In this document: one piece after another, positions 44,036 through 52,850 of the stretch | Layout: each line of letters starts with the position of its first letter | How positions within the stretch are numbered: position 1 is the stretch's first letter | From: [Anoxybacillus] calidus | Lineage (GTDB): Bacteria > Bacillota > Bacilli > Bacillales > Anoxybacillaceae | Length of the DNA: 64,000 bases | Assembly: GCF_013760845.1 (NCBI RefSeq) | Contig: NZ_JACDUU010000001.1 | Location: forward strand, 248,001-312,000 | Direction: 5' to 3' | The notes under the pieces: generated by a model | Databases searched by the model: none | What the model saw: only the letters and a program-made list of their open reading frames with translations | Told to the model about the DNA's origin: nothing | Made by a program: the position numbers and the translations under genes

Positions 44036-44644
44036 ATGAAAAAAAGACGGGTCATATTAGTGACAGATGGTGACGAATTCGCTTGGAGGACGATTAAATA
44101 TATTTCTGAGCAAATCGGAGGCCGCTGTATTTGTCGATCTCATGGAAATCCAACTCGATTGACTGGCGAGGAGCTTGTGGAATTCATATTGCAAACCCCT
44201 TATGATCCCGTGTTTGTTATGTTTGATGATAGCGGCGCTATCGGTGAAGGTGTAGGTGAACAAGCGCTAAAATATGTCGCCACGCATAAGCAAATCGAAG
44301 TGCTGGGAGTCATTGCTGTCGCTTCAAAAACGCGGCAGCATGAGTGGACGAAAGTCGATGTTTGCATCAATCGCGATGGAATGTTAACCGAGTACGGCGT
44401 AGATAAAAACGGAATATGCGAATTAGAAATTGGGAGAATTAATGGAGATACGGTCTATTGCTTAGATCAACTAAACGTTCCGATCATTGTTGGAATTGGT
44501 GATATTGGAAAAATGAATTATAAAGATCATATTAAATACGGCTCGCCTATTACAAGAAAAGCGGTAGAAATTATCCTCGAAAGGAGCGGGTACTATGACA
44601 ATAAAGCAAAAAAATCATATACCAATTTCTCAAAAACTGAGTGA
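44036..44644 (+). CDS. spoVAEA: Stage V sporulation protein AEA
   Basis: A 202-residue soluble protein. It contains [18 protein letters not shown] and [18 protein letters not shown], then a conserved [12 protein letters not shown]. It matches SpoVAEA; its role is less clear than that of the other SpoVA proteins. Five bases after spoVAEB; the 3' end overlaps spoVAF by 50 bases. Confidence 0.92.
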   Translation: MKKRRVILVTDGDEFAWRTIKYISEQIGGRCICRSHGNPTRLTGEELVEFILQTPYDPVFVMFDDSGAIGEGVGEQALKYVATHKQIEVLGVIAVASKTRQHEWTKVDVCINRDGMLTEYGVDKNGICELEIGRINGDTVYCLDQLNVPIIVGIGDIGKMNYKDHIKYGSPITRKAVEIILERSGYYDNKAKKSYTNFSKTE

Positions 44645-46070
44645 CAATGAGCAATTTTTTAAAGAAAAAATCGGGGTAGGCACCAGCTTTGATTTAGGAA
44701 TTCGAAAGCTGAAGGTGCTAAATAAAGAAGTACATATTTATTACTGCAACGGTCTTTGTGATACGCAGTTTATTATCGAATTGCTTAAAGAGATTATTGA
44801 TATTAACGATAGTGAAAGACAGAGGGCACAGGCGAAGCAAATTATTGAAAATCGTCTCGTTCATCAGCAAGTCAATCCTGTTGCAAATCTTGACGAAGCG
44901 GTTGATCAGCTTTTGTCAGGATTAATTGTCATTTTAATTGAAGGAGAATCAAACGGATTTATTGTAGATGTCCGCAGTTATCCGGGACGGCAGCCGCAAG
45001 AGCCGGATACGGAAAAGGTCGTTCGCGGGGCGCGCGATGGCTATGTGGAAAACATTATCGTCAATACGGCATTAACGAGAAGGCGGATTCGCGATGAACG
45101 GTTGCGCTATGAAATTATTCAAGTGGGCGAACGTTCTAAAACAGATATATGTATCGCTTATATTAAAGACGTCGCCGACCCTGGTCTTGTTGAACTCGTT
45201 AGAAAAGAATTGAAAGCAATCAAAATTGACGGTTTAACAATGGCGGATAAAACGATTGAGGAATTTTTAGTGAAACAAGGATATAATCCGTACCCGCTTG
45301 TCCGCTATACGGAGAGACCGGATGTTGCCGCCACACATCTTTTAGAAGGGCATGTCATTATCATGGTCGATACATCCCCGAGCGTCATTATTACCCCGAC
45401 AACCTTTTTCCACCATGTCCAACATGCTGAGGAATATCGGCAGTCGCCGGCAATTGGGACATTTGTGCGCTGGGTGCGCTTTATCGGAATTTTCGTATCG
45501 ATTTTCCTATTGCCGCTTTGGTATTTATTTGTCATCGAGCCGTCTTTGTTGCCGGAAAAACTTTCATATATCGGCCCGAATGAAAAAACGAATATTCCTA
45601 CCATTGTTCAATTGTTTATTGCTGATATCGGGGTGGAGTTTTTGCGCATGGCAGCAATTCATACCCCGACACCTTTATCGACAGCGATGGGTTTGATTGC
45701 TGCAGTATTAATCGGAGAAATTGCGATTAATGTCGGTTTGTTTGTACCTGAAGTGATTCTTTATATCTCTGTTTCCGCCATTGGCTCATTTGCTACACCA
45801 AGTTATGAGTTAAGTATTGCTAATAAAATCGCTCGTTTATTTCTTTTATTAGCAGTTGCATTCTTTAAAGTACCAGGCTTTATCATTGGTGTAACGATTT
45901 ATATATTGCTTTTAGTACAAATTCGTTCATTGAACACTCCGTATTTATGGCCGTTTATTCCGTTTAACCCATCAGCGTTTTTGCAAATTCTTGTCCGTCG
46001 TTCTGTACCTGGCTCAAAAGTAAGACCAAGCATTGTGCATCCGCAAAACCGTCAAAAACAGCCAACGTGA
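44595..46070 (+). CDS. spoVAF: Stage V sporulation protein AF (GerA-type)
   Basis: A 491-residue homologue of the A subunit of germinant receptors: a soluble N-terminal half (1-290) and about five membrane helices (around 295-455). Signature blocks are [22 protein letters not shown]-like [20 protein letters not shown] and [11 protein letters not shown]. In B. subtilis it cooperates with a partner protein to accelerate dipicolinate release. The ATG sits 11 bases after AAAGGAG, inside the end of spoVAEA. Last gene of the operon. Confidence 0.92.
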   Translation: MTIKQKNHIPISQKLSDNEQFFKEKIGVGTSFDLGIRKLKVLNKEVHIYYCNGLCDTQFIIELLKEIIDINDSERQRAQAKQIIENRLVHQQVNPVANLDEAVDQLLSGLIVILIEGESNGFIVDVRSYPGRQPQEPDTEKVVRGARDGYVENIIVNTALTRRRIRDERLRYEIIQVGERSKTDICIAYIKDVADPGLVELVRKELKAIKIDGLTMADKTIEEFLVKQGYNPYPLVRYTERPDVAATHLLEGHVIIMVDTSPSVIITPTTFFHHVQHAEEYRQSPAIGTFVRWVRFIGIFVSIFLLPLWYLFVIEPSLLPEKLSYIGPNEKTNIPTIVQLFIADIGVEFLRMAAIHTPTPLSTAMGLIAAVLIGEIAINVGLFVPEVILYISVSAIGSFATPSYELSIANKIARLFLLLAVAFFKVPGFIIGVTIYILLLVQIRSLNTPYLWPFIPFNPSAFLQILVRRSVPGSKVRPSIVHPQNRQKQPT

Positions 46071-46138
46071 TTTTGTAAAAACTAGTTGCAACTTTTTATA
46101 AGTTGTGATAATTTATACGTAATCTTTTTATCGCGGAA

Positions 46139-46176
46139 AAGGCAGTTAATCGTTGCTTGTTAACTGTCTTTTTTGC
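46139..46176 (+). terminator. Terminator of the spoVA operon
   Basis: 11-bp stem AAGGCAGTTAA / TTAACTGTCTT with one G-T pair, then T run. Confidence 0.82.
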
Positions 46177-46423
46177 TTTCTTATACAAGAAACGAATTGA
46201 GTAGTTATAAAAGAGTTCGGAACCGAGCCGATAGGGATGTGAATGTAATCGTTGGATTGCTTATCCATGAAAGTCTTGTGGAAGTAGAGTGAATGTCTAT
46301 GCGAAGAGATAAAAGAAACTCTTTAGTACGCAAGAACGTGCTGGTTTTAGTCGTGCAGAGGTTCAGATGCACATAAAAATTAACATTTTTAAATGTTTAA
46401 TTTCACGGGAATGAGGGATTGTC
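46177..46423. other. lysA upstream region with a small palindrome
   Basis: No gene is supported; no lysine riboswitch pattern is seen. A perfect palindrome AACATTT-TT-AAATGTT (46382-46397) lies 26 bp before the lysA start and could be an operator. The ribosome site GAGGGATTGTC ends the region. Confidence 0.4.
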
Positions 46424-47743
46424 ATGTATTTTCATGGGACAAGTCGCGTCAATGAAAAGGGGCATCTAGAAATTGGCGGTGTCGATGTTGTTGATTTAGC
46501 GCAAGAATACGGTACGCCGTTATATATTTATGATGTTGCATTAATTCGTGAACGCGCCCGCGCTTTTAAGCAAACGTTTGAAAAGCATGGGGTGAAAGCG
46601 CAAGTTGCTTACGCAAGCAAGGCATTTTCAACAGTCGCAATGGTGCAATTAGTAGAAGAAGAAGGATTGTCGTTAGATGTTGTGTCTGGCGGGGAATTGT
46701 ATACAGCGTTAAAGGCGGGCTTTCCACCTGAACGCATTCATTTCCATGGGAATAACAAAAGCTATGAAGAACTGGAAATGGCGCTTCAACATGAAATAGG
46801 CTGCATTGTTGTCGATAATTTTTATGAATTATCCCTTCTCGAACAGCTAAGCAAGCAACATGGTGTGACAACTTCCGTATTGCTAAGGGTAACGCCGGGA
46901 ATTGAAGCACATACGCACGACTATATTTTAACAGGACAGGAAGATTCGAAATTTGGTTTTGATTTGAATAATGGTCAAGCGGATGAAGCGATCGAAAAGG
47001 CTTTGGCATCTTCATCTTTCAAAGTGTTAGGCCTTCATTGTCATATCGGTTCGCAAATTTTTGAGACGACAGGATTTGTATTAGCGGCACGGAAAATTTT
47101 TAAGAAAATTGGCGATTGGAAAGAAAAGTTCGGCTTTGTACCAGAAGTCGTCAATCTTGGCGGCGGTTTTGGCATTCGCTATACGAGCGAAGACGATCCG
47201 ATCTCAGCTTCGATGTATGTTGAACAAATTATTGATGAAGTAAAGAAGCAAGTAGCGGAGCTTGGTATTCCAATGCCGGAAATTTGGATTGAGCCGGGTC
47301 GTTCGTTAGTCGGGGATGCTGGGACGACAATTTATTCCATTGGCTCGCGGAAAGAAGTGCCAAACGTCCGTCAATATGTAGCGGTGGACGGCGGTATGAG
47401 CGACAATATCCGTCCGGCTCTTTATGAAGCAAAATATGAGGCTGTACTTGCCAACCGTGTTCTTGATGAGAACGAAGAAGTCGTCTCTATTGCTGGAAAA
47501 TGCTGCGAGTCCGGGGATATGTTAATTTGGGACTTGCCGCTTCCGAAAGCGCAGGCAGGCGATTACTTAGCGGTATTTTGTACAGGAGCTTACGGCTATT
47601 CAATGGCGAACAACTATAACCGCATTCCGCGTCCAGCTGTCGTGTTCGTCGAAAACGGCGAAGCTCAGCTTGTCGTCAAGCGCGAGACATATGAAGATTT
47701 AGTTCGCTTAGACGTGCCGCTCAAGGCGAAAGTAAATAAATAA
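46424..47743 (+). CDS. lysA: Diaminopimelate decarboxylase
   Basis: A 439-residue PLP enzyme (alanine-racemase-like barrel plus beta domain) for the last step of lysine synthesis. The PLP lysine is in VAYASKAFST; phosphate binding uses NLGGGFGIRY, and the substrate block is EPGRSLVGDAG. The C-terminal CCESGDMLIWD supplies the active-site Cys across the dimer. Its place after spoVAF is as in B. subtilis. A terminator follows. Confidence 0.95.
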   Translation: MYFHGTSRVNEKGHLEIGGVDVVDLAQEYGTPLYIYDVALIRERARAFKQTFEKHGVKAQVAYASKAFSTVAMVQLVEEEGLSLDVVSGGELYTALKAGFPPERIHFHGNNKSYEELEMALQHEIGCIVVDNFYELSLLEQLSKQHGVTTSVLLRVTPGIEAHTHDYILTGQEDSKFGFDLNNGQADEAIEKALASSSFKVLGLHCHIGSQIFETTGFVLAARKIFKKIGDWKEKFGFVPEVVNLGGGFGIRYTSEDDPISASMYVEQIIDEVKKQVAELGIPMPEIWIEPGRSLVGDAGTTIYSIGSRKEVPNVRQYVAVDGGMSDNIRPALYEAKYEAVLANRVLDENEEVVSIAGKCCESGDMLIWDLPLPKAQAGDYLAVFCTGAYGYSMANNYNRIPRPAVVFVENGEAQLVVKRETYEDLVRLDVPLKAKVNK

Positions 47744-47751
47744 GCAATGAA

Positions 47752-47786
47752 AAAGCAAGCATCGAGTTGGCTCGGTGCTTGTTTTT
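47752..47786 (+). terminator. Terminator after lysA
   Basis: Stem GCAAGCA(T)CGAG / CTCG(G)TGCTTG with 4-nt loop and T run. Confidence 0.85.
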
Positions 47787-47850
47787 GTTTTTAACATTTT
47801 TTCCGAGGAGTCTTCCGCTTATAAACGGAGGGGGAGAGATTGTCGAAAAG

Positions 47851-47905
47851 ATAAAGAATGGGGCTGATATTTTTGGATCAGCCCCGATATTTATGAGACA
47901 GCCGC
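47851..47905. repeat. Fragment of the dispersed palindromic repeat, copy 5
   Basis: Hairpin GGGGCTGAT / ATCAGCCCC followed by ATGAGACAGCCGC. On the minus strand this reads GCGGCTGTCTCATAAATATC followed by GGGGCTGATCC, matching the arm of copies 2 and 3. It lies just downstream of ypuA and may terminate it. Confidence 0.5.
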
Positions 47906-48792
47906 TATTGATTTTGTTGATTTTCTGAAGTAAGCGCGGCTTTAATCGCATTCCAAATTTCTCTTAAAATGTCAATAATATTTTGAATAAATGTTTTTCC
48001 TTCTTCCGATTGCAAGAATGTCGAAATTTTATCTTTTGCTTTGCTTAACTGGTCATTTACTTGGTTCCAGTCGATATTTAAGTTTTTCATTTTGTTAAAC
48101 AACGAAATTAAACTGTTAATTTCTTCTTCTGTTAGCGTAATGCCTAGTTCTTTGGCAATGCGTTCAATAAGGGCGCGCAAGTCTGCATCGGTTGTTGGAG
48201 GGTTTTTGGCGATTTCTTCTTTAATTCTTGTAAGAAGTGCTACAGCTTTATCATTACCGATTGACTCGCCAAGCTTTGCTGTTTTGACCATTTCTTCATT
48301 GGCGACTTTTTTCACTTCATCAGGAATGACTTGGTCGGAAGAAACTTCATACGCCTTCATTAGCCCGGTCAACGCAGCTGTTCCGGAAACAGGGAAAGGG
48401 GCGGTAATATAAATTTTGGCATCTTTTACCCCCGCGGTAATGAGCGCGTTTGTGTACATTTCTTCCGTTACCCATGTGATGTTATTTGTTTCTACGTCAA
48501 GCCCTGAGCCTTTTGCACCGATTGTAATCATCGATGACGAAATCGCTTTTGTACCAATTTGCGCTTTTGGAATGACACCGCCAAGATATTTATGTTCCTC
48601 CGCGTTTGATACGGTGATGGTTTGCGCGTTTTCTGGTGCATTCATTTCATTTAACACTTGTTGTTTTTGCTGCTCTGTTAAGTTTTCACCTAATGTAATA
48701 ATGACATCGCCCTCTACCGCATCCGCAGCGGCAATCGCTGGGTAAGTAAACAGTAGTGATGTTAATAACAATCCCACAATGGTTCGTTTCAA
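47905..48792 (-). CDS. ypuA: YpuA, DUF1002 secreted protein
   Basis: A 295-residue protein with a signal peptide ([25 protein letters not shown]) and a DUF1002 domain, including [18 protein letters not shown] and an Ile/Lys-rich helical C-terminus. It is expected at the cell surface; B. subtilis ypuA is induced by envelope stress and its function is unknown. Translation starts at TTG, seven bases after AAAGGAGGT; an in-frame ATG further upstream precedes that site and is rejected. Confidence 0.88.
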   Translation of the reverse strand: MKRTIVGLLLTSLLFTYPAIAAADAVEGDVIITLGENLTEQQKQQVLNEMNAPENAQTITVSNAEEHKYLGGVIPKAQIGTKAISSSMITIGAKGSGLDVETNNITWVTEEMYTNALITAGVKDAKIYITAPFPVSGTAALTGLMKAYEVSSDQVIPDEVKKVANEEMVKTAKLGESIGNDKAVALLTRIKEEIAKNPPTTDADLRALIERIAKELGITLTEEEINSLISLFNKMKNLNIDWNQVNDQLSKAKDKISTFLQSEEGKTFIQNIIDILREIWNAIKAALTSENQQNQ

Positions 48793-48943
48793 GACAATTA
48801 CCTCCTTTTTATCCATTCATTATTGCATTTTTTCCAACAGACATTCCTATTGTACAAAGAATGTTTGGAATATAGAAGTAAAATGTAGTAGAATGAAAAA
48901 GCTCGTTTTATTAAGACGATTCAAACAGGATGGAGGTTTCATT

Positions 48944-49381
48944 ATGAAAAAAGCGTTAATCGAAATGGAAAACGGTGACCGCATCGTAATCGAATTATTT
49001 CCAAATGAAGCGCCAGGAACGGTGGCCAACTTTGAAAAATTAGCCAATGAAGGATTTTATAACGGACTAACGTTCCATCGCGTCATTCCAGGTTTTGTTG
49101 CTCAAGGTGGGTGCCCAAGAGGAAATGGGACTGGCGATGCTGGTTACACCATTAAATGCGAAACGGACAACAATCCACATAAACATGTGACTGGTGCGGT
49201 TTCCATGGCGCATCGCGGCCGTGACACAGGAAGCTGCCAATTTTTCATCGTTCATGAACCGCAGCCGCATTTAGATGGGGTACATACCGTATTCGGACAA
49301 GTCATTGAAGGAATGGACGCTGTCTATCGCATTAAACAAGGCGACGTGATGAAAGAAGTGAAAGTTTGGGAAGAACAATAA
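48944..49381 (+). CDS. ppiB: Peptidyl-prolyl cis-trans isomerase B (cyclophilin)
   Basis: A 145-residue cyclophilin. Active-site residues are visible in [25 protein letters not shown] and [25 protein letters not shown]. It catalyses prolyl isomerisation in the cytoplasm. The ATG at 48944 follows GATGGAGGTTTC; upstream in-frame sequence has no homology. Divergent from ypuA, as in B. subtilis. Confidence 0.94.
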   Translation: MKKALIEMENGDRIVIELFPNEAPGTVANFEKLANEGFYNGLTFHRVIPGFVAQGGCPRGNGTGDAGYTIKCETDNNPHKHVTGAVSMAHRGRDTGSCQFFIVHEPQPHLDGVHTVFGQVIEGMDAVYRIKQGDVMKEVKVWEEQ

Positions 49382-49392
49382 TCTTCCATCGA

Positions 49393-49429
49393 AAAAAGAC
49401 TTAACAGATTAACGGCTGTTAAGTCTTTT
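49393..49429 (+). terminator. Terminator after ppiB
   Basis: Stem AAAAAGACTTAACAG / CTGTTAAGTCTTTTT with an 8-nt loop and T run. Confidence 0.92.
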
Positions 49430-49461
49430 TGTATAATAAATGATGGTAGAGGTGAAACAGC

Positions 49462-49551
49462 ATGAATCGAAAAAATTGGATTATGTTTTTTATCCTACTC
49501 GCAGCAAGTCTTGGCTGGGGAACTATTTATTGGCTGTTTATTGCGAAATAG
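49462..49551 (+). CDS. 29-residue single-pass membrane peptide
   Basis: MNRKNWIMFFILLAASLGWG and then TIYWLFIAK: a short basic start and one hydrophobic helix. A TAGAGGTGAAACAGC ribosome site supports translation. It lies between two terminators, so it has its own transcript. No family is recognised. Confidence 0.6.
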   Translation: MNRKNWIMFFILLAASLGWGTIYWLFIAK

Positions 49552-49557
49552 AAAAAA

Positions 49558-49600
49558 TACTTAGGATGGCAACAAAGGTCCATCCCTAAGTGTTTTTTAT
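49558..49600. terminator. Bidirectional terminator
   Basis: Arms ACTTAGGATGG / CCATCCCTAAGT with one bulged base, and A/T runs on either side. It serves the small peptide gene and the convergent membrane protein gene. Confidence 0.82.
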
Positions 49601-49614
49601 AGAGTGACTCTAAG

Positions 49615-50718
49615 CTACTCTACTGGAATGAAAAAGAGTACGATCAGCAAAAGGAAAGGAAAGGCTATAAATAACCAAGCAGCTGGGCGGGCAAGATTGA
49701 CTGTCCAGCCAATCCCAAACCGTTTCTCTACAAAAAGAGATGAATCATTGCGGTTGAAATAAAATATTCCCAATTTCCAATATTCATCGTTATCATAATC
49801 AACCCACAGTGTTTTCTCTCCTTGTTCACTTTCTACTCGACTGCCACCCTGACCGATTTTAAAGGCTAACCATATGATCCAAATAAGTTGAAATATAAGT
49901 ATAATGATGATCGTTGTTGCCAATACCGCTTTCGGAATAGGAGTAATGATTGTTAATTGAATCACGAAAAATAACAGTGCAATCATAATAGTTGAACTGA
50001 TTGTAAACAACGACCAATGACGGCGGAACAAAATATTTTGTCTCTTTGACTTTTCTGGGTTGGCTGCGTTTAACTCTTGTTTTGCCTTTTTTATAATTGT
50101 ATTAACTATCATCGAAAGGAAAATGACGCCGACTTGGATAATTGGCAACATTCCAACCGTGTATATCGATTTTTTCGTATAGCGGGTAACATTTCCTAGC
50201 AAATCAAAATGAATCGGTAATCGTTCAGGCAGACTCGGATACATCCCGATAGTAATGAGAATAGTTAAAAATGAGATAAACAAAGGGATTAAAAACCATC
50301 CATTCGAATAGACAAGTCGCTCCTCTCGAAATTTAAGATCAACAATGACACGTTCCTTTCTCTCTGTTTTCCAGCCATGCTCCTTTTTCAATCGCTTGAC
50401 TTTTTTATGAAAGGGTATATAAATAACAAAAGGAATAAGTATGAAAAGCAAAGTAAAGGCAATAGTGGTAATCCCTAACAACCTTTCGGATTGAATAAAG
50501 GATGTTAAGAAAAAGAAAACAAGCAATGAGGATGTCGAGATTGCTGTTATTTTTGCATACTGTTTTCGTAATTTTTTAAGGATGGGTAGCTTAGCTGCCT
50601 CTTCTGGAATGGAAATACCAAAGCATTCTGTCGGTCTTGTTAAATAAGGCATAGCCGAAAGTAAAATCAACGCGGGAAGCAATGTAACACTGAAAATAAT
50701 CATATCAATAAAAGACAT
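49615..50718 (-). CDS. DUF1648/DUF5808 multi-pass membrane protein
   Basis: A 367-residue protein with eight or so hydrophobic helices. A DUF1648-type segment lies near 160-180 (PSLPERLPIHFDLLGNVTRY). A C-terminal block DYDNDEYWKLGIFYFNRNDSSLFVEKRFGIGWTVNLARPAAW fits DUF5808. Such proteins accompany GntR/YtrA-type regulators in Bacillaceae and may act in envelope-stress immunity; this is inference. The start overlaps the regulator stop (TAATG at 50718); another ATG at 50724 is closer to the GGAGG site. Confidence 0.75.
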   Translation of the reverse strand: MSFIDMIIFSVTLLPALILLSAMPYLTRPTECFGISIPEEAAKLPILKKLRKQYAKITAISTSSLLVFFFLTSFIQSERLLGITTIAFTLLFILIPFVIYIPFHKKVKRLKKEHGWKTERKERVIVDLKFREERLVYSNGWFLIPLFISFLTILITIGMYPSLPERLPIHFDLLGNVTRYTKKSIYTVGMLPIIQVGVIFLSMIVNTIIKKAKQELNAANPEKSKRQNILFRRHWSLFTISSTIMIALLFFVIQLTIITPIPKAVLATTIIIILIFQLIWIIWLAFKIGQGGSRVESEQGEKTLWVDYDNDEYWKLGIFYFNRNDSSLFVEKRFGIGWTVNLARPAAWLFIAFPFLLLIVLFFIPVE

Positions 50719-51113
50719 TAACATTTCCCTCCTTTAAGCTCAATTTCATCAAAAATTTTCGAGCAAAGCGTTAAAAACTGATTCTTTGTTAAACGCCGGC
50801 AAATGGATTCCATTGCTAATGGACGAAGAGAAGTGAGCAATCGTTCATAAAACTCATCGTCTGCTTGCCGCATTTCGTCGCTGTTAATAACCGCTCCTTT
50901 CTTTCGGTGAATTTGAATGAAACCTAGTTGTTTGAGATGCTGGTAAGCTTTATTCACTGTAAGCATATTCACGCCTAAGTCAGCGGCTAATGTTCGAACA
51001 GGAGGAAGTTCATCCCCCGGCTTTAACTCTCTAGTTGCAATTCCTTCTATAATGGCGTGAACCAATTGCATGTATATTGGGATGTCTGATTCAAAATCTA
51101 GCTCAATAAACAT
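50718..51113 (-). CDS. GntR-family (YtrA subfamily) transcriptional regulator
   Basis: A 131-residue regulator with an N-terminal winged helix (PIYMQLVHAIIEGIATRELKPGDELPPVRTLAADLGVNMLTVNKAYQHL) and a short helical C-terminal tail, the YtrA layout. The ATG at 51113 follows GAGGGGAATTT; the frame continues upstream through the palindrome, which I take as non-coding. It is coupled to the membrane protein gene. A perfect 21-bp inverted repeat lies 11-59 bp upstream and is probably its own operator. Confidence 0.85.
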   Translation of the reverse strand: MFIELDFESDIPIYMQLVHAIIEGIATRELKPGDELPPVRTLAADLGVNMLTVNKAYQHLKQLGFIQIHRKKGAVINSDEMRQADDEFYERLLTSLRPLAMESICRRLTKNQFLTLCSKIFDEIELKGGKC

Positions 51114-51123
51114 AAATTCCCCT

Positions 51124-51172
51124 CTTTTTGTTTTATTTGTTATACATATAATATAACAAATAAAACAAAAAG
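51124..51172 (-). promoter_or_regulatory. Perfect 21-bp inverted repeat, probable GntR autoregulatory operator
   Basis: Left arm 51124-51144 and right arm 51152-51172 are exact reverse complements, separated by seven bases. The arms read TTTTGTTTTATTTGTTATA and its complement. The site covers the likely promoter (TTGTTT and TATAAC, 18 bp apart on the minus strand) of the regulator gene. Confidence 0.75.
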
Positions 51173-51256
51173 TATACATTATTAATTATAAAAGTCTGAA
51201 TAATCAGAAATGATTGTTATCAAAATATTGTTGATTTTTCTCAAGCCTCTTTTTAG

Positions 51257-51284
51257 TTGTCAATCACTTTGTTTATGCTATAAT
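51257..51284 (+). promoter_or_regulatory. Sigma-A promoter of the riboflavin operon
   Basis: TTGTCA (51257-51262) and TATAAT (51279-51284), 16-bp spacer. It lies 23 bp before the FMN aptamer. Confidence 0.8.
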
Positions 51285-51306
51285 GATAAAAAATTTAATA
51301 TTGTTC

Positions 51307-51435
51307 ATCCTTCGGGGCAGGGTGAAATTCCCGACCGGCGGTATTGAAACGAATTCGTTTCTCAGCCCGCGAGCCGTATAGGCACGATCCGGTGCGATTC
51401 CGGAGCCGACAGTATAGTCTGGATGGGAGAAGGAT
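51307..51435 (+). promoter_or_regulatory. FMN riboswitch (RFN element)
   Basis: The closing helix pairs ATCCTTC (51307-51313) with GAAGGAT (51429-51435). Conserved internal blocks follow in order: GGGGCAGGGTGAAATTCCCG, ACCGGCGGT, AGCCCGCGAGCC, GATCCGGTGCGATTCCGGAGCC and GACAGTATAGTCTGGATG. FMN binding should stop expression of the rib genes. Confidence 0.97.
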
Positions 51436-51743
51436 TATACACAGCACATTAAAAAAGCTGTTTTTTGATCAACATTGGTAAGCTGTTCGTTGCTATGTCA
51501 CATGCACACAAGTGACAGCGATTGAACAAAAAACTGTTTTCTCGACCAATTTATTTGTTCGCAAATGTTTGGTTCGGTTATAGTTGGTCGAAAAGCAATG
51601 CGGTGTATATAAAACAGCTTTCATACGCTTCGTTATGTGCTGTAATTTGACATGCGAAAAATGTCAATGAAGTAATCGTTCTTACATAATTCTGCCCTGG
51701 GGCTTTTATCCTGGGGCTTTTTGTTTAGGAAGGGGGCGTCCAT
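51436..51743 (+). promoter_or_regulatory. Long expression platform of the FMN riboswitch
   Basis: About 300 nt without a gene but with many paired segments: ACAGCACAT (51441-51449) with ATGTGCTGT (51635-51643), AAAGCTGTTTT (51454-51464) with AAAACAGCTTT (51611-51621), TCGACCAA (51542-51549) with TTGGTCGA (51584-51591), and GACAT (51649-51653) with ATGTC (51661-51665). Near the end two CTGGGGC copies and T runs (51692-51724) probably form the regulated terminator, though its stem is weak by eye. The ribD ribosome site follows. Confidence 0.6.
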
Positions 51744-52850
51744 GTGAAACAAGATGAATATTATATGCGATTTGCAATAGAGCTAGCCAAAGCAGGAATT
51801 GGGCAAACGTCTCCTAATCCAGTCGTCGGTGCGGTCGTTGTGAAGAATGGCGAAATTGTTGGATTTGGGGCGCATTTAAAAGCGGGCGAACCGCATGCGG
51901 AAGTGCATGCGCTGCGCATGGCAGGTGAGAAGGCAAAGGACGCTACGGTGTATGTGACACTTGAGCCATGTAGTCATTACGGCAAAACGCCGCCATGTGC
52001 GGATTTGCTTATTGAAACAGGGGTCAAACGCGTGATCATCGCAACAACTGACCCAAATCCGCTTGTTGCTGGAAAAGGCATTGCCAAGCTGCGTCAAGCG
52101 GGGATTGAAGTTGATGTCGGCATTTTAAAACAAGAAGCAGATGAACTTAATCAAGTTTTCTTTCATTATATCGCGACCAAAACGCCGTTTGTCACGTTGA
52201 AATATGCAAGCAGCTTAGATGGAAAAATTGCGACAAAAACCGGAGAAAGCAAATGGATTACATCGGAAGCAGCGCGGCGTGATGTTCATCGTCATCGCCA
52301 GCTGCACGATGCGATTCTTGTCGGTGTCAATACCGTGATTGCTGATAATCCAAGTTTAACGGTACGGCATGTGAAAGGAGCCAAAAACCCCATCCGCATC
52401 ATTTTAGATACACATTTGCGCACGCCTCTCGATGCGAACGTTGTTAACGATGGGGAAGTAGAAACATGGATTGTTGTTGGTAGCATGGTAAAAGAGGAGA
52501 AAATGGCGCAATATAGTGGGAAGCATGTGCGAATCATCAAAATGAATCAACCTAAAATCGTTATTGATGAGTTGCTAAAGGTACTTGGAGAGAAACAGAT
52601 TACTTCTTTATTTGTTGAAGGCGGTGCGGAAGTGCACGGCAGTTTTATTGAAGCAAAAGCGGTTAATCAAGTGATTGCTTATATTGCGCCGAAAGTCATC
52701 GGAGGCAAAGATGCTCCTGCTCCGATCGGTGGCAGCGGTTTTGCGCAAATGGCAGATGTGATGAATTTGAAAATAAAAAGTGTCGAAACGATTGGTCCAG
52801 ATTTAAAAATCGTTGCTTTGCCTATTACAGATGAAAAGGATGAGGAATGA
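51744..52850 (+). CDS. ribD: Bifunctional riboflavin deaminase/reductase RibD
   Basis: A 368-residue enzyme for two early riboflavin steps. The N-terminal deaminase (about 1-145) has zinc motifs HAEVHAL and PCSHYGKTPPC. The C-terminal NADPH-dependent reductase starts near TPFVTLKYASSLDGKIAT and includes LFVEGGAEVHGSF. GTG start 8-10 bases from AGGAAGGGGG; an overlapping ATG two bases earlier is out of frame. First gene after the FMN riboswitch; overlaps ribE. Confidence 0.95.
   Translation: MKQDEYYMRFAIELAKAGIGQTSPNPVVGAVVVKNGEIVGFGAHLKAGEPHAEVHALRMAGEKAKDATVYVTLEPCSHYGKTPPCADLLIETGVKRVIIATTDPNPLVAGKGIAKLRQAGIEVDVGILKQEADELNQVFFHYIATKTPFVTLKYASSLDGKIATKTGESKWITSEAARRDVHRHRQLHDAILVGVNTVIADNPSLTVRHVKGAKNPIRIILDTHLRTPLDANVVNDGEVETWIVVGSMVKEEKMAQYSGKHVRIIKMNQPKIVIDELLKVLGEKQITSLFVEGGAEVHGSFIEAKAVNQVIAYIAPKVIGGKDAPAPIGGSGFAQMADVMNLKIKSVETIGPDLKIVALPITDEKDEE

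Noticed and set aside
46177-46423. Possible lysine riboswitch before lysA
   Set aside because: None of the conserved L-box blocks could be seen and no terminator/antiterminator pair is present.
51080-51179. Upstream extension of the GntR regulator to 51179
   Set aside because: It would read through the perfect palindrome and precede the ribosome site; family proteins start at MFIELDFESD.
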